A program made the position numbers and the translations under genes. Positions 23,765 to 35,775 of a stretch of DNA of 64,000 nucleotides are shown one piece after another (position 1 is the stretch's first letter; every line of letters begins with the position of its first letter). Origin of the DNA: Ailanthus altissimus (Eukaryota > Streptophyta > Magnoliopsida > Sapindales > Simaroubaceae); the NCBI GenBank assembly GCA_946807835.1, contig OX327710.1, positions 19,704,501-19,768,500 on the forward strand, in the 5' to 3' direction. The notes below the pieces were generated by a model. That model worked only from the letters and a program-made list of their open reading frames with translations. It did no database searches and was not told the DNA's origin.

Positions 23765-26681
23765 TATCACACAATTATCTTTGAACCCCTGCAGCAGTTT
23801 CTAAGTCCCTTCTATATGCAAGTTCTTAATTTTACTCTCATTCAAGATTTCATTAAAGATTATGTCAATCGAGCTACCCAGATAGAGAATATCTTGTTTA
23901 TCTTCCCTCCCTCCACTAGCACTTTGATCATAAGTATGTCATCATCGAGGTAAATGACATCTTGTGCATCCTCTTCTGTGAACATGATCAACACCTTTTG
24001 CTACAACCTGGGTTTCTTGGCCAGATAAGCATTGCACATAACTTAGTGTACCACCATTAAGTACTTGGAGTAGTTTTTTCACTGCTTATTCCATTCTCAT
24101 GCCAACGTTGGTCTGCCAAAAATAATTATGATGAGGTGGGATTCGATCCGCTGAGCTAGTCAACAGTCGTGAACTGTCGGTCAACTTAGAACTCTTCTAG
24201 CTACCCATTCCTTATTAGGCATCTACTTGCTTCCTTAACTCGAAGCATTCCCCCGTGGTATGTCTTCCCCTCTATGCATGTTGCACTACTTTTTTGGATC
24301 TGCTAGCCACTTTATTTCTTTTTCTTTGAAATTTATGTGTCGTAGACCCCAATTCTAAATTGCTTTATAGATATCTTTAAGTGGTACGACTCGGGGAAGA
24401 AAATTTTCAACATGAGCACCCTTCTGTCTCTAACCGGATGTTCATCACAGTTCCTCGGGCTTTCGAGGCTGCCCGAGAAGGTTACCCTGGCAGAATCTAT
24501 TTAGCCCATCTCTTTAATTTTTGTGCCTATTGTTTGGCATATTATTCCTCCAACTATTTAGCACATTGCGCCAGTTCGTAAAATTTTCTCTTTGCGGAGG
24601 ATGGTATTCATCGTTCGTTTTCTAGTTTTTCTTTGGAGGGGTGGGGATCCTTCTCTTCCCCTATATCTGATTTCTTCTCTATGCCTGGCTTGTCCTTTGG
24701 GTAGTTTAGCAAAGGATCTCTTGGCTTCCTCGCTCTCTTCTATTGATATTTCATGACGTTACTCTCCGTCAAGTAGTACCAAAATCTATTCAGCCTCAGT
24801 CCCGACTTAAGGGTGTCCATGGTATTGAGCTAGTCGAAAGCTCCTAAGGCTATTACCTGCTTGTGGAATCTTTGGATGAAATTTTTAATGCTCTCACCTT
24901 TGCCTTGTTTAATCCGCTTCAACTTCCCTGTAAATGGGCAGGTTTGGGAGTCAAAACTAGCTTAGAAACTCCACGCCCCTCAACTCATCTGTCAATGGTA
25001 ATCTTCTCTCCCTTTCTGTCTTATTCATAGAAGGCTGATCTTTCTTCTCATTCTTCGCCAAGAGGCTCTCCAGCTTTTCCTCTAAATCATGGACTTTGAT
25101 TTACAAGCCTGACTCACCCTATTGATGTTGTTTTTGTTCAGTAGACGGCTCTCTCTCTGTCGCATGTTCAAAATCTAACACCCAAGTTATTTCTCTCCCG
25201 GGGTTCATTTAGCTCGATCTGGTTGCTCTGGCTAAGCCATGCAAGGTCCTTTACCTATTTTCTCGATGTCTGCTCCCGGGTCTCCACCTGAGATTCCCTT
25301 CTATCGTCGTTCCTGCTTCCCTCCTCATACTTCTGATCAACTCTACCATGAGCTATCTCAATTCTTCTCTTTCTTCCCTCAGGGTTCTCAGCTCTGCCTG
25401 AATTTTGGGTGGCAACGAGCTTTCTATTTGATGAAAAAACCTGTTCTCGTGGCCTCTACTATTGTTTGGGTCCGACATGGCTCACCGATGGCGAGATTTT
25501 ATTGTTTGATGACTGCTCTGCCATAGACAACTATCATCTTCTTAGATAAAGTTTTTGTTTGATTCACATAGACGGTGCCAAAAATTGTTGATCCAAAAAA
25601 TTAGTTCTTCGGGTCAACGAGTTTTAAATTTGTTTGTTGGCAAGAATCGGTACTTGGGCCTCGTCCTAATTGAATTTGCTTGTGTAAGCTTGGATCTTCT
25701 CTTTGTTATTAACTATAACAGGTGCTGTAAACTACTAACACAACTATTGTGATGATTTTGCCGAAGTAGGTTCCAGGGAAGATTATCCGATGCTTAAGTC
25801 AGAAGGGCCTTTATGATGAGAATCTGGTAAGAAAAAGGGTAAGAATATGTCAAAGAGAAAGGAAAGGAAACCTTTTATTTTCTGTGTTCGTTCCTCCACT
25901 ATTTGGGCATCCTCTAGAGTATTTGAATGGGCATTTTCCATCATCTCCTGCTTGTGTCCTTTCCCTCTTTTTATAATACTGATCCTCAGAGAAATTTTTA
26001 AGCATTCTCCTTCTACTGTATTTCTGTCACACGCCAAATATCATTTTGCAGATCTTCTGACTCTACTCTTGCTGTATTTCTATCACACACCAAATATCTT
26101 TCTGTAAATCTTCGGACATGCTTCTGCTACATGCCAGGTATCTTTCTGACATGTGTTTAAGCATAATCTTGCCTGTCTTCGTCAGTGGGTTTAGTTAAGT
26201 GAAAGGCTAAGCTTGATCTGTCCAGGATCGACCCCCTGGTAGTCTCTTCCTGTCTAGCTCGGCCATGGTCCAGAGTTGTTCCAAAGAGCTAGTCTTCTGG
26301 TAACTTCATAGTTATACCTGGTCGGCCCATCTGTAATAGAGCCAACCTGGTTTCCTTGTTGATCTATAGGTGCCAAGTCAAACCGATCCGATTAGTGTAC
26401 AAATTGTGGTCTTGATTGTATCTTAGCCAATTCTACCGAGAATGTGCTTTAAGTTACTGATTAAGTTCTTTGAATCTGAGCAAATTCTATACTGTCTACT
26501 CTCGTTATGTTCGAGTTAGGTGGCTGTCACTATAGGCCTGCCTATAAAGTGAGTTGTCTCGCAAAGAGCGATAGGTTTTGGGAAGGATGTCCTCTTGAAA
26601 AACATCTGGCTAAACCCTTGGAGACCAACTTTTTCTTGAGCTTGAAGGCTTTGAACTCGTAAGTAATTTTCAGGTGGAACA
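23765..26681 (-). mobile_element. gypsy retrotransposon remnant: gag, protease start and 5' LTR
   Basis: Minus strand. The right LTR spans about 25586-26681 (TGTTCCACCTG..TGGATCAACA on minus). Next to it lies TTTTTGGCACCGTCTATG, a diverged form of the TTGGCGCCGTCTGTGG primer site typical of Tat/Athila-type gypsy elements. Gag traces include TTGECFELRKQ-like knuckle sequence (about 24230-24290), and protease-side sequence FTEEDAQDVIYLDDDILMIKVLV lies at about 23920-24000. All frames are broken, and pol and the 3' LTR are absent. Confidence 0.65.
25566..25585 (-). other. gypsy primer binding site (diverged)
   Basis: The minus strand reads TTTTTGGCACCGTCTATGTG directly inside the LTR boundary at 25586. 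It differs at a few bases from the TGGCGCCGTCTGTGG type site. Confidence 0.6.
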
Positions 26682-28601
26682 ACTTTCTTAATTTTTATCT
26701 AAATAAGATAGTTTAAATTGAAAATATATTTTTTTTCTTCTAAAACTATCCCTATTAAATTTATTGATTTCCTATAATATAAAACCTAAACCGTACGTGT
26801 TCTTTGCTTGTAATTGTAGTAGTGTTTATATTTAATAGATTTTTAATATAAAAAATTAATAATTACATGAGGCATTCAAGGATCATTTGTTACACATATA
26901 GAAAAACTAATAAAAAAACCTAATAAATGAAATTGTTATAATAAATTTCATAACTTCTTGCATCTGATTCAAATGTATTAATATACATTCTTGATATATA
27001 AACTTTAATCCAAATGATAATAATAATAATAATAATAACAAGTCATATATCATGTTAAAAAAAATTTAGCGATACTACCAATTAGTACATATCACTGACG
27101 AGTAGTGTAAGTAACTACTAAGTAATACAAAATAAGGAGAAAAGTTTTAGTAAATGAGTAATGTGGCTGATCACCACCAAGTATTATAGTGGGCAAGGAT
27201 AGTCTTTTAAATTATCGAGTAGCGTGAGATAATAGAAAAAGCAACTGACACTACCACGTGGTGCACATCATTTTTTTTTTTTTGATAATACGTGGTGCAC
27301 ATCATTACAAAGCGGTGAAATTCACTGCCAAATAATTTAATACATACAAAACAAAAAAAATTTCTTATGTTAAGTGGAGCAACTCACTATCAACTACTTT
27401 AATGTGCAAAGGTTAGCCTATGAATTTATTGAGTAATGCAAGAACTATGAGAAACGAGCAATAATACATATCAAATATTATAAAATATTTAAGTAATATC
27501 AAATATTATATAATGATGAAAAAAAAAAGGGAAGGATGGGGATGGAGATGGCAAATAGGTTGAGTCACCTATCTGTGCGGCATAATTTAGTATGACATGT
27601 TGTATTTGATTGTATTTTTTTAATCTAATGAGTAGTGTTGGCACGAGTTCGAGATGGGTCTATGTCAACACAATTTGTTATAAGTTTGGCATAAATTAAC
27701 TCATGGACCTGTGCTTGGCACGACCCATCAAGAGTCTCGTTATACAAAATATTAAATTTTATGATCATAAAGTTTTAAACCCAAAATTTTATGGCTAAAA
27801 ATTTAAGTAAAGGCTACCAATAATTAAACAAAATAAATCTTTTATTTATATTTTTTAATTTAATTTTTGTGTTAGAATATACGGTTAAATCAATAACTAT
27901 TTTTTAAAATATTAAAAGTATTAAAATTATTAATTGTAATGATATTTGAATTGTTTTTTTATGATAATTGAAATTGCATCATAATTATAATTAGAATTAA
28001 AATTGCTATTAATATAAATGTAATTAAAATTACAATTATAATTATAATTTGTAACCTTAAATAATTTGGTACTATATGTTGAAATACAATTTTATTATGG
28101 GCAAAAAAATATAATTGAAATAAAAATTATTTCATTGAATTAATAAGGTAAACAAAATCCTACTCAATTGAAATAAAAATTTAGTGAATGAGTCAATAAC
28201 ATTATATTTTTATATTATTCTACATCTAAAAATTAGATACGAATACCTTTATAATGCACATGAAATTCTTTTTTCTTAAAAAATCTACTATTGATTTTTT
28301 CTCAACAAAACCATTCCAACCACCTCAGTCAAATCTCATGATAGAATGTGATACATAAATTCTTATAAATTATAAGTTCATAACTTTGTAGTATAAAAAT
28401 CAAAATTTTGCAACTTGAAAAATAAATTATAATATAAAATATCATAAGTCCAGTATTAATTAAAGTAATTATAAATATTTTGTTTTATATTATAAAATAT
28501 TTGCACTTACAAATGTTTATCATTTCAAATTCTTTTTGTAAGAAAATGTAATCATATATTTTTAATTAGCCTTTTAATTGATCAATATTCAAAGTTGTTT
28601 C
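26682..28601. other. AT-rich non-coding DNA
   Basis: No gene seen. It contains an AAT microsatellite (about 27020-27040) and a 17-bp direct repeat flanking a poly(T) tract (27256-27306). A segment with GGCACGACCCA-type motifs (about 27640-27745) resembles 33440-33620 and may be an old dispersed repeat. Confidence 0.5.
27256..27306 (-). repeat. 17-bp direct repeat around a poly(T)-GATAAT insert
   Basis: ACGTGGTGCACATCATT occurs at 27256-27272 and again at 27290-27306. The 17 bases between are a T run plus GATAAT. On minus this reads ATTATC followed by poly(A). A perfect 17-bp duplication around an A-tail is the signature of LINE-mediated retroposition, here with nearly no body sequence. Confidence 0.6.
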
Positions 28602-30847
28602 GGTTGAAAATTAGTGATTCAACAATTATGTATGGGCATGAATTGAGATGGATACTAAATAAAGAGTCAGCAAGAAGTCTAGTACTCAAAAGTTGTATAA
28701 GGAATGAGCAAAATGAAAAGGGAGAAGAGTGAATATTGTTCACGCGGCACTGTTTACTTATGTATTGTTCACACTGTAACTTATAGGTATTTTTTATTTT
28801 GACTCAATTGACTTTTTTAAGTAGGATTAACATTCTTATAAGTAAAGACCCTTATTTCAATTAAGTTTAAGATTTTTAGGAACTTTGTACTCACTATATA
28901 AACTCTTGTAAATCTTTTAAAAAAACAAGCATTTAAAATATCAATATGTAAACATGTTGTGTGATTTTTATACTGCGTGCAAGTGCACATTATCAGGAAT
29001 AAGTAATAGAGTGATGAGTTGAGTATCAATCTCACAAGAAATTACTATTATTCTTGACAAATTACTAAAATTATATCTTCTTACAATTATTCAGACAATT
29101 AATAAATTTGATTTATTTATATAAAAACTAAATACTAAATCTACAAATCAATTCTAATTGTGCAAATGGTGTAAAGTATAATCACTATATAAAAAGTATC
29201 TAGGATTATAGCTATCTCTCAATATAAATTCATTATTCCACTATTAATCATTCAATTTAATTATTGGCCACAACACGTATTTCATCACAAGTCTCTTCTG
29301 ATAATCGAGTGATTATACCTTGATTTATCAAATTTCTATATTCTTATGGTAATTCAAATAAATTAAGATTCATTATAAACATGTTGTATTAACCACACAT
29401 GCCATATAGGTATATTATTATCCTATATCAAAACTTGTAAATATTACTCCACAATCATGCATCAATTTGGCTAAATCTAAATAATAGAATGCCTTTTTTT
29501 TAAAAGTTTATCCTAATGTTCTATAATCATTGAATCACTATTCCTACCATATTGAAAGCATTAAGAACAAAACAAATCGAATAATAACCGAATTCAATTA
29601 ATGGGAATCAAATAATTCAATTAAGTTCACATATTGAGTTCAAAACTACAACTCTAGTTTATAAATAAAAATCAACATAACAAGAGTTTAAATGCAAAAT
29701 AACAATAATAAAACATGATACAACCAAATAAATCAAATTTATAAAGACAAGATGTCCTTCAATCAACCGATGGCCTTAGTTGAATTTTCCAAAGATTAGC
29801 CTAAAATGCTCTTAAATATATAATCCCTCTCTAAAATAGCTTGAAATATTATTTTTGCGTAATAAAATGATGATTTCTAAGTTAAAAACGTGTTAGAATT
29901 AAGAAAAAAATTGGATGGGATTAATTTATGGGTAGAATTCTCCTTTTGAAGGAGAAAACATATAGTTATAAAATTAACTACAATGATTTGAACATTGTTA
30001 CAATGCTTTAGCCAACGCTATAGTGCTCTGACCATTGTTAGCCGGTACTACAATGCTTTAATAGTAATTTAACCCTATTTACACAGTGATTGAACCGTTA
30101 GTGAACAATGCCATTGCTATAGTCATCAACAGTGCAATGTTATAGTATCCAAATCACTATCCACATATACTGTTCATAATTATTGTAGCAATTTTTTTTT
30201 TTTTGCTCCAATTTCATCATTTTCCATCTTTTCATGACTCAACCCTGCAACAACATTTAATCCATAATAACCCTTAAATCACTTAAAAATAAACAATTAC
30301 TTAGATAAATAAGGTCGGATTATGTATCTAAAATATACTCATCCAAACATAAGAAAAAACAGATGAGCAAGGTAGGCACTAAGTACAGGATGCACTAGGG
30401 TGTAACCCTTTTAGCGTGTTTTTATTCTTGAGTGAACAAAATGAGTACCATATATCCTTTTGAGAGAGGCTCGGTTATTTTTTATAGGTAAAATCTCTTA
30501 TGGGATAGGAGATACTAAGAGATCTTGTAAAGGTCATAGTGATCTAAAGAGATACTTAGAAGATATTAATAGGAGATACCAAGAGGTCTTGTATGATCAT
30601 GGTGATGTAAAGAAGATATTTTAGTGATCAGATTAATAAAAGAAGCTGGATCATGGATCCCTTATGAACATAAGCATTTTTTATCGAACCACATATATCT
30701 TGTGTCTTGTGGTTTATTTTTTTATCTTTATTTGTGTGTTAATCTTGTGTGTTCTTGATTATTTAGAAGTTATATCTTTCGCATGCACATAAGGTAAAAG
30801 GGTAATCTCATAGAGAGATTAGTGTTGAGGTTGATTTTTTCTCAACA
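28602..30847 (+). repeat. LTR 1 of the non-coding element (split)
   Basis: The halves 28602-28955 and 30351-30847 together (about 851 bp) align with LTR 2. The first half has GGGCATGAATTGAGATGGAT and the ACTGTTCAC cluster. The second has GGATGCACTAGGGTGTAACC and ends in TTTTTTCTCAACA. Confidence 0.7.
28956..30344. mobile_element. 1.4 kb insertion in LTR 1, unclassified
   Basis: LTR 2 shows the uninterrupted target. The insert is flanked by the 6-bp repeat AAACAT (28950-28955 and 30345-30350). Its left end contains TATACTGCGTGCAAGTGCAC and GAGTTGAGTATCAATCTCAC, a kind of sequence I associate with dispersed dicot repeats. It ends ACTCATCC and has no coding capacity, so the class is unclear. 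Confidence 0.6.
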
Positions 30848-31030
30848 AACTAGTATCAAAGTTATGGCTTAGTTGATGCCAAAGTGGTGTCAAACTAAAT
30901 AGTATAGTTTGATACCATAATAAACTGGTATCAGAGCTTTGGTTGAAGTCCAAATTATAGAGCATAGTTTGATACCACAATAAACTGGTATAAAAGCTTT
31001 GGTTGAAGTTCGGATTATAAAGCATAGGTA
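30848..31030 (+). repeat. tandem copies of the primer-binding region
   Basis: A 60-bp unit (30901-30960 and 30961-31020) carries TGGTATCAGAGC (30926-30937, perfect primer site) and TGGTATAAAAGC. A diverged version (TAGTATCAAAG) abuts the LTR at 30848. Thus three primer-like sites lie in tandem. Confidence 0.75.
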
Positions 31031-32079
31031 GTAGAGCTTGATTGCAGAGCAAAAATTGTCAACTATGAGAACTTACAAATATAAGAAAACAACAATGAAG
31101 AAGATGATTATCTAAAATAAGTAAAAATGATGGTCTTATTGGGGAGTTTTCTCTTAGAGATCACTCTTGAAGAAACTACTAAGAAGACAGCATTATCTAG
31201 ATTCTATTCAAAAGAATTATTCAGATTGGACACAAAATAAAGATGGCAAAAGAAGAATAATCATGATTGAAGGACAAATCCAAAAAGTGTCTAGAGCACT
31301 TGATAAGGAATAGTCTAAAGAAAAAAGACCAAGATAAAAAGAATGTGAATTTGCAAGTCTATAGGAAAACTAGCATAAAAGCTACTTTTGAAGGAACCAT
31401 GTCTGATGAATGAACTATTTTAGTTCTTGGGTATTATTTTCATATGAGTCGTAGAGAATCATTATTTATCAATAGTAAATCTATTAAAGGTTGAGATATG
31501 AATTTTAATAAGTCATAGAGGATTGATAGAATAAGATTGAGATTATGTGGTAAAAAGTAAATAAGTGACTAAGTATAAGATTTTGTTCCTAATCTCATAA
31601 AAATTTAGTAGACTTAGGATTACTAGAACAAGTAGAGATATTCGTAGAAGGCAAAAGAAGAAATACTAAAAGGGGATCCAAAAGGATCGAAGGGTGAAAA
31701 GCACATAAAGAGGCTAAATGCTTGAAGAGAAAGTGCTTGTAGTGGTTCAACATATGGTTATTGATATGATATAAATCATAGAGCAGCTTTTAAATTATCT
31801 CACATTGTGAGAGGAATCGAAAGAGAATGTATAAAAAGAGTAGTAATGGCAAGAATATATTTTTTGCCATTAAAGGATTGTGGTGGTGTCTAAGAAATAT
31901 AGGAGATCACAACATAAGAGCTACTATAAATAATTAGCATTCAAGAATCTTTAAAAATTATAGTCACAAGCCTTAACTAAGTCTGGGACTTGACTAAAGA
32001 CAATGCTAAAGAGTATTGGTCAAAGAGGGGATGATGTTGGTTAGCTTTATAAAGAAAAATTTTGAATCAATGAAGGGTT

Positions 32080-32974
32080 TGTTGAAAATTGGTTATTTAA
32101 CAATCATTATGGGCATGAATTGAGATAGATACTAAATGAAGAGTCGGCAAGAAGTCTAATACATAAAAGTTATGTAAGAAATGAGAAAAATAGAAAGGGA
32201 GAAGAATAAGGTACTATTCACGATAGATATACTGTTATGTTGCCACTACTGTTCATAAAGTACTGTTTACTCGAGTACTGTTCACACAATAACTTATGGA
32301 TATTTTCTGTTTTGGCTCAATTGATTTTTTTAAGTGAGATTAACACTCCTATAAGTAAAAACTCTTATTTTAACTAACTTTAGAGTTTCTAAGGACTTGG
32401 TACTCACTATATAAACTCTTAAAAATAGCTAAGTATTTAAAGTATCATAATGTAAATATAAGAGAGAATAGAGGGGTTAGGTATGCACTAAGCGCAGGAT
32501 GCGTTAGGATGTAACTTTTAAGGGTATTTTTATTCTTAAGTGAGCAAAAAGAGCACCATAGATCATTTTGAGAGAGGCTCTGGCTGTTCTTGTATTCCGT
32601 TGATAAAATCTATTATATGGTAGGAATACTAAGAGATCTTATTAAGATTATAGTGATTTAGGAAGATACTTAGAAGTCTGCAATGAGAGACACTAAGAAG
32701 TCTTTTATAATCATGATGATGTAAGAAAATGCTTAATGATCTGATTAATAAAATAAGCTAGATCATAAGTCCCTCATAGACGTAAGCATTTTTGGTCAAA
32801 TTATGTATATCTTGTATCTTGTCGTTTATTTTTTTATCTTTATTTATGTGTTAATCTTGTGTGTTCTTGATTATTTGTGAGTTATGTATGTGCAAGCGCA
32901 TAGGGTAAAAGGGTATCAATGCAAAAGGTTAATCTCATTGAAAGATTAATGCTGAGGTTGATTTTCTCTCAACA
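32080..32974 (+). repeat. LTR 2 of the non-coding element
   Basis: 895 bp, TGTTGAAAATTGG to CTCTCAACA, preceded by purine-rich TGAAGGGTT. Colinear with the rejoined LTR 1. Confidence 0.7.
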
Positions 32975-33052
32975 AACTTGTATCAAAGTTGTGGCTTAGT
33001 TGATGCCAAAGTAGTTTCAAACTGAAGAATATAGCTTGATACCGCAACAATT

Positions 33053-34031
33053 CCCTTAGCAATCAACTAAGTTTTTTGTAAACGAAGACGTATGCAAAAT
33101 TTCAACAAATGAGTTGAGTAGATTACCTCATTTGTATTAAGATATTCTTAAATTATTTAGGTTTCTTAATTTTGTTTTTCTTAATCATTGAGCTTGATTG
33201 CTTTTAATTCTCTAAACTTGATATTTAGAATTTAAAAAACTTTTTGATTCTGACTACCATATCTTTTATAATTTCAAATTAATTTTAAAACTTAATGTTC
33301 AAAGAGAAAATTAATTCATGCAAATCACTATGCTAGTTGGTTTAATATATATATATATAATACCAACAACTTGAGTTTCTTTTTTATTTCTTTAATTTAT
33401 GTTGTTGTCATCGTAGTCATCGTCATCTTCTTTTCATACTTGACTATAGGCGCAGCCCACGAGGCTCGTGTGCCAACATAGCACGATAACGAGTCATGCC
33501 CATAGGCTATGTTGGGCCAATAAGACACAAACTTTTTTCATATTGTGTCGGCCTAAGCACAATAACCCACTTGGGCCAAAATTTGCATAGGTTGTGCTAG
33601 CACGGCATAGGCCACTTGTAATGTCTAGAAAAGGAAGGGAAAAAATAACGATATTCAAAAATTTATAATTTTACACAAATGAAAAGAAATATAATTAATT
33701 AGGAGATTAACCCCAAAAAAAAGATTAGTTTGAAATTTGCATGCACCTTTTGGTTTGGGGGTTAATAATGAAAAAATAAGTGAAAACTTTAACATGTTAG
33801 CAAAATATTACTAACAATAGGGACCTTTTAAGCATTTCCCAAGTCTTATGGGATCTAAGTAATTAAAGCCAAATCTAAGGGAGAAACTGACATTTTCCCA
33901 AATTCTTATTCTCACTATCATTTTGTGCAGTGGACAATTACAAAGTTGAAAAGAACTCAACCCCACTTATTCTTCTAAGTTTGACATATATATTTTAAAA
34001 AAACATTTCTATATATTTAGTTATAAATCAG
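33053..34031. other. intergenic DNA downstream of GDSL gene A
   Basis: AT-rich with no gene seen. A segment at about 33440-33620, rich in GCCCA/GGCACG-type words, resembles a known kind of plant dispersed repeat. The 3' end of the GDSL transcript probably extends a few hundred bases into the right side. Confidence 0.4.
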
Positions 34032-35713
34032 CTACATATGTTCAAAGAGTGTCTTCAGATTGTAAGGCCCTGTGACATCTGGAGATCCGCTCCACAGTAA
34101 TTCTGCAAATTGCCTGTTAGCCTTTTCAGAAGGGTGGCTCGAGTCAAAGAAGAAATATTCGTCAGGATTGTCACATAACTCGTATTCTTTTATTCCTCTT
34201 TTCCCTCCACAGCTCGCTATTCCTCTAAATGGACCGCTTCCACAACATGCCGTATTGCTGTCCTTAAAACCTTTTATCAATAACAAATTGTAAATCAGAT
34301 GAATTATCGAGAGCAGAAAAAAAGAAGATATGATCATATATATGACGTACCAAATCTTGAAGGGTTGTTCAATATTTCAATTGATGAACCATAGAAGTCA
34401 TGATTTGCGTATTTGAATCCCTTTAATTGGCTCTCTAGCTCCTGGAGGACTTTAGAGAATGCTTTATTGTGTAGTTTGGCTACCTCTAAAGCATCCTCTA
34501 GGCAGGAACCATTGCTTCCTGGTACAAGTAATTTCACGACAGGAACACAGCCCAAAAGCCCCAAGCTTAAAAACCCAAATTTTCTTCCCCCTTTCTTGTA
34601 TATTTCCTGAAAGATTAAAACAACAAAAAAAAATAATTATAAACCTAGGAAACATGTTTTCTAGTGGTAGATAAAATATTTGATACCCACACTTGGTTTA
34701 GTAGTGTTGTTGTCACCTCCCACCTCATCCTTAAATTGAGGGTTGAAATTTTATTGTGGAAATCGATTTTTTTTTTTAATATTTGTGAGTAGATCCCTCC
34801 TTATGTCAAGACTTTAAATTGGACGACTACACATTGGCTTGAACTTAATGAGTAGCGAAATTTGTTAGATCTCTGACCAGTAAGTATCAGCACTCAAAAA
34901 ATTCTTACTTTGATCGTAGCTGTCAGGTTGCCAATCACCATCCCCACATATAAATTCTTAGAGTCGTCTGACTGCAGCAGACTTGAGTTTGTGGTTAAAG
35001 GGGCAAGGTAATCATTGCTTCCGATGCCGAATAAATAAACAGCTTTTGATATCAATGTTTTTGCTTCTGTATCACCAAGTTTCTTCTTCAACTTCTTCTC
35101 CACAATCTTGAAATAGCTTAGCTGAGTCTTAAGGTCTATCACCTGCAATTTGGAGAAGAAGAGAAGGATACTTACTTAGGAAGAAACGATACAAAAATTC
35201 TGCCAATTATTGAAACTTAATCACGTCAGCTGGATCACATACATATCCTTGAAGAGTTTCGGCTAGAGCACCGGCTCCGGCAGATGCAAAGTTCACCCCA
35301 TGAGTGAATTGATTATGGCTATTGAATGGTAAAAGTGTTGGAATCAATGGTAACTTTGCATACTCAGCTGCAACAGAGTTAAAAAGAAAAATATATTGAA
35401 TAACAATGATTTAGTCGCTCAAGGAATCAAACAACATTAACAACGTAGTCATACCAATAAAATCTGGAATTAATCGGCCATCTGAAAATCTTCCTGTGGG
35501 ATAGTTGAAGAAGGTTTCACCGTATGGTGGAAAATTTGCCTGTGCTAATGTAGTTGTATTGATATAGTTATTATTCCCAGCATCAAACAGTGAATCACCA
35601 AAAACAAATAATGCTACATGTTTTTGGGATGGTGATGAGTGAAGACCATGGGCAGGGATGAGAAGAGCTGAAAAATGAATCAAGAAACAGATAAGGAACC
35701 CTAATCTTGCCAT
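34032..35713 (-). CDS. GDSL esterase/lipase (GLIP1/GLIP5-like), gene A
   Basis: Secreted lipid or ester hydrolase of the plant GDSL family. Five exons on minus: 35455-35713, 35243-35367, 34909-35142, 34351-34606 and 34032-34270, all with GT..AG introns (80-302 bp), giving 370 residues. A hydrophobic signal peptide covers about residues 1-23. Block I is [13 protein letters not shown] with nucleophile Ser41; NFASAGAG is block [10 protein letters not shown] carries the oxyanion Asn171; [12 protein letters not shown] gives the catalytic Asp334 and His337. Length and order are normal for the family and all catalytic residues are present, so the enzyme should be active. GLIP1-type relatives act in defence signalling; the substrate here is unknown. 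Gene B, 1.5 kb upstream of its start, is a tandem paralogue. Confidence 0.93.
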
Positions 35714-35763
35714 GTTGATATTCGTTTCCTTGATGTTATATCCTCATGTCTTTGATTTTCATT

Positions 35764-35775
35764 GTTATTTATGGA
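35764..35775 (-). promoter_or_regulatory. possible TATA box of GDSL gene A
   Basis: The minus strand reads CCATAAATAACA about 50 bases upstream of the ATG. It is a weak match and very close to the start codon, so the real core promoter may lie further away. Confidence 0.25.

Larger units (their letters stand above)
28602..33052 (+). mobile_element. non-coding LTR element, LTR-internal-LTR-internal start
   Basis: Two LTR copies are recognisable. LTR 1 (28602-30847) is split by a 1.4 kb insertion; LTR 2 (32080-32974) is intact. The internal region (30848-32079) has no ORF of note. Initiator tRNA-Met primer-like motifs follow LTR 1. LTR 2 is followed by about 78 bases (32975-33052) homologous to the sequence following LTR 1 (30848-30925). 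The repeat order suggests a partial tandem array made by unequal recombination, later truncated. Class is probably copia, but no protein domain confirms it. Confidence 0.6.

Noticed and set aside
27640..33620. Large transposon bounded by similar GGCACG/GCCCA-rich ends
   Set aside because: The two segments share short words only, and I could not find a consistent inverted or direct alignment.
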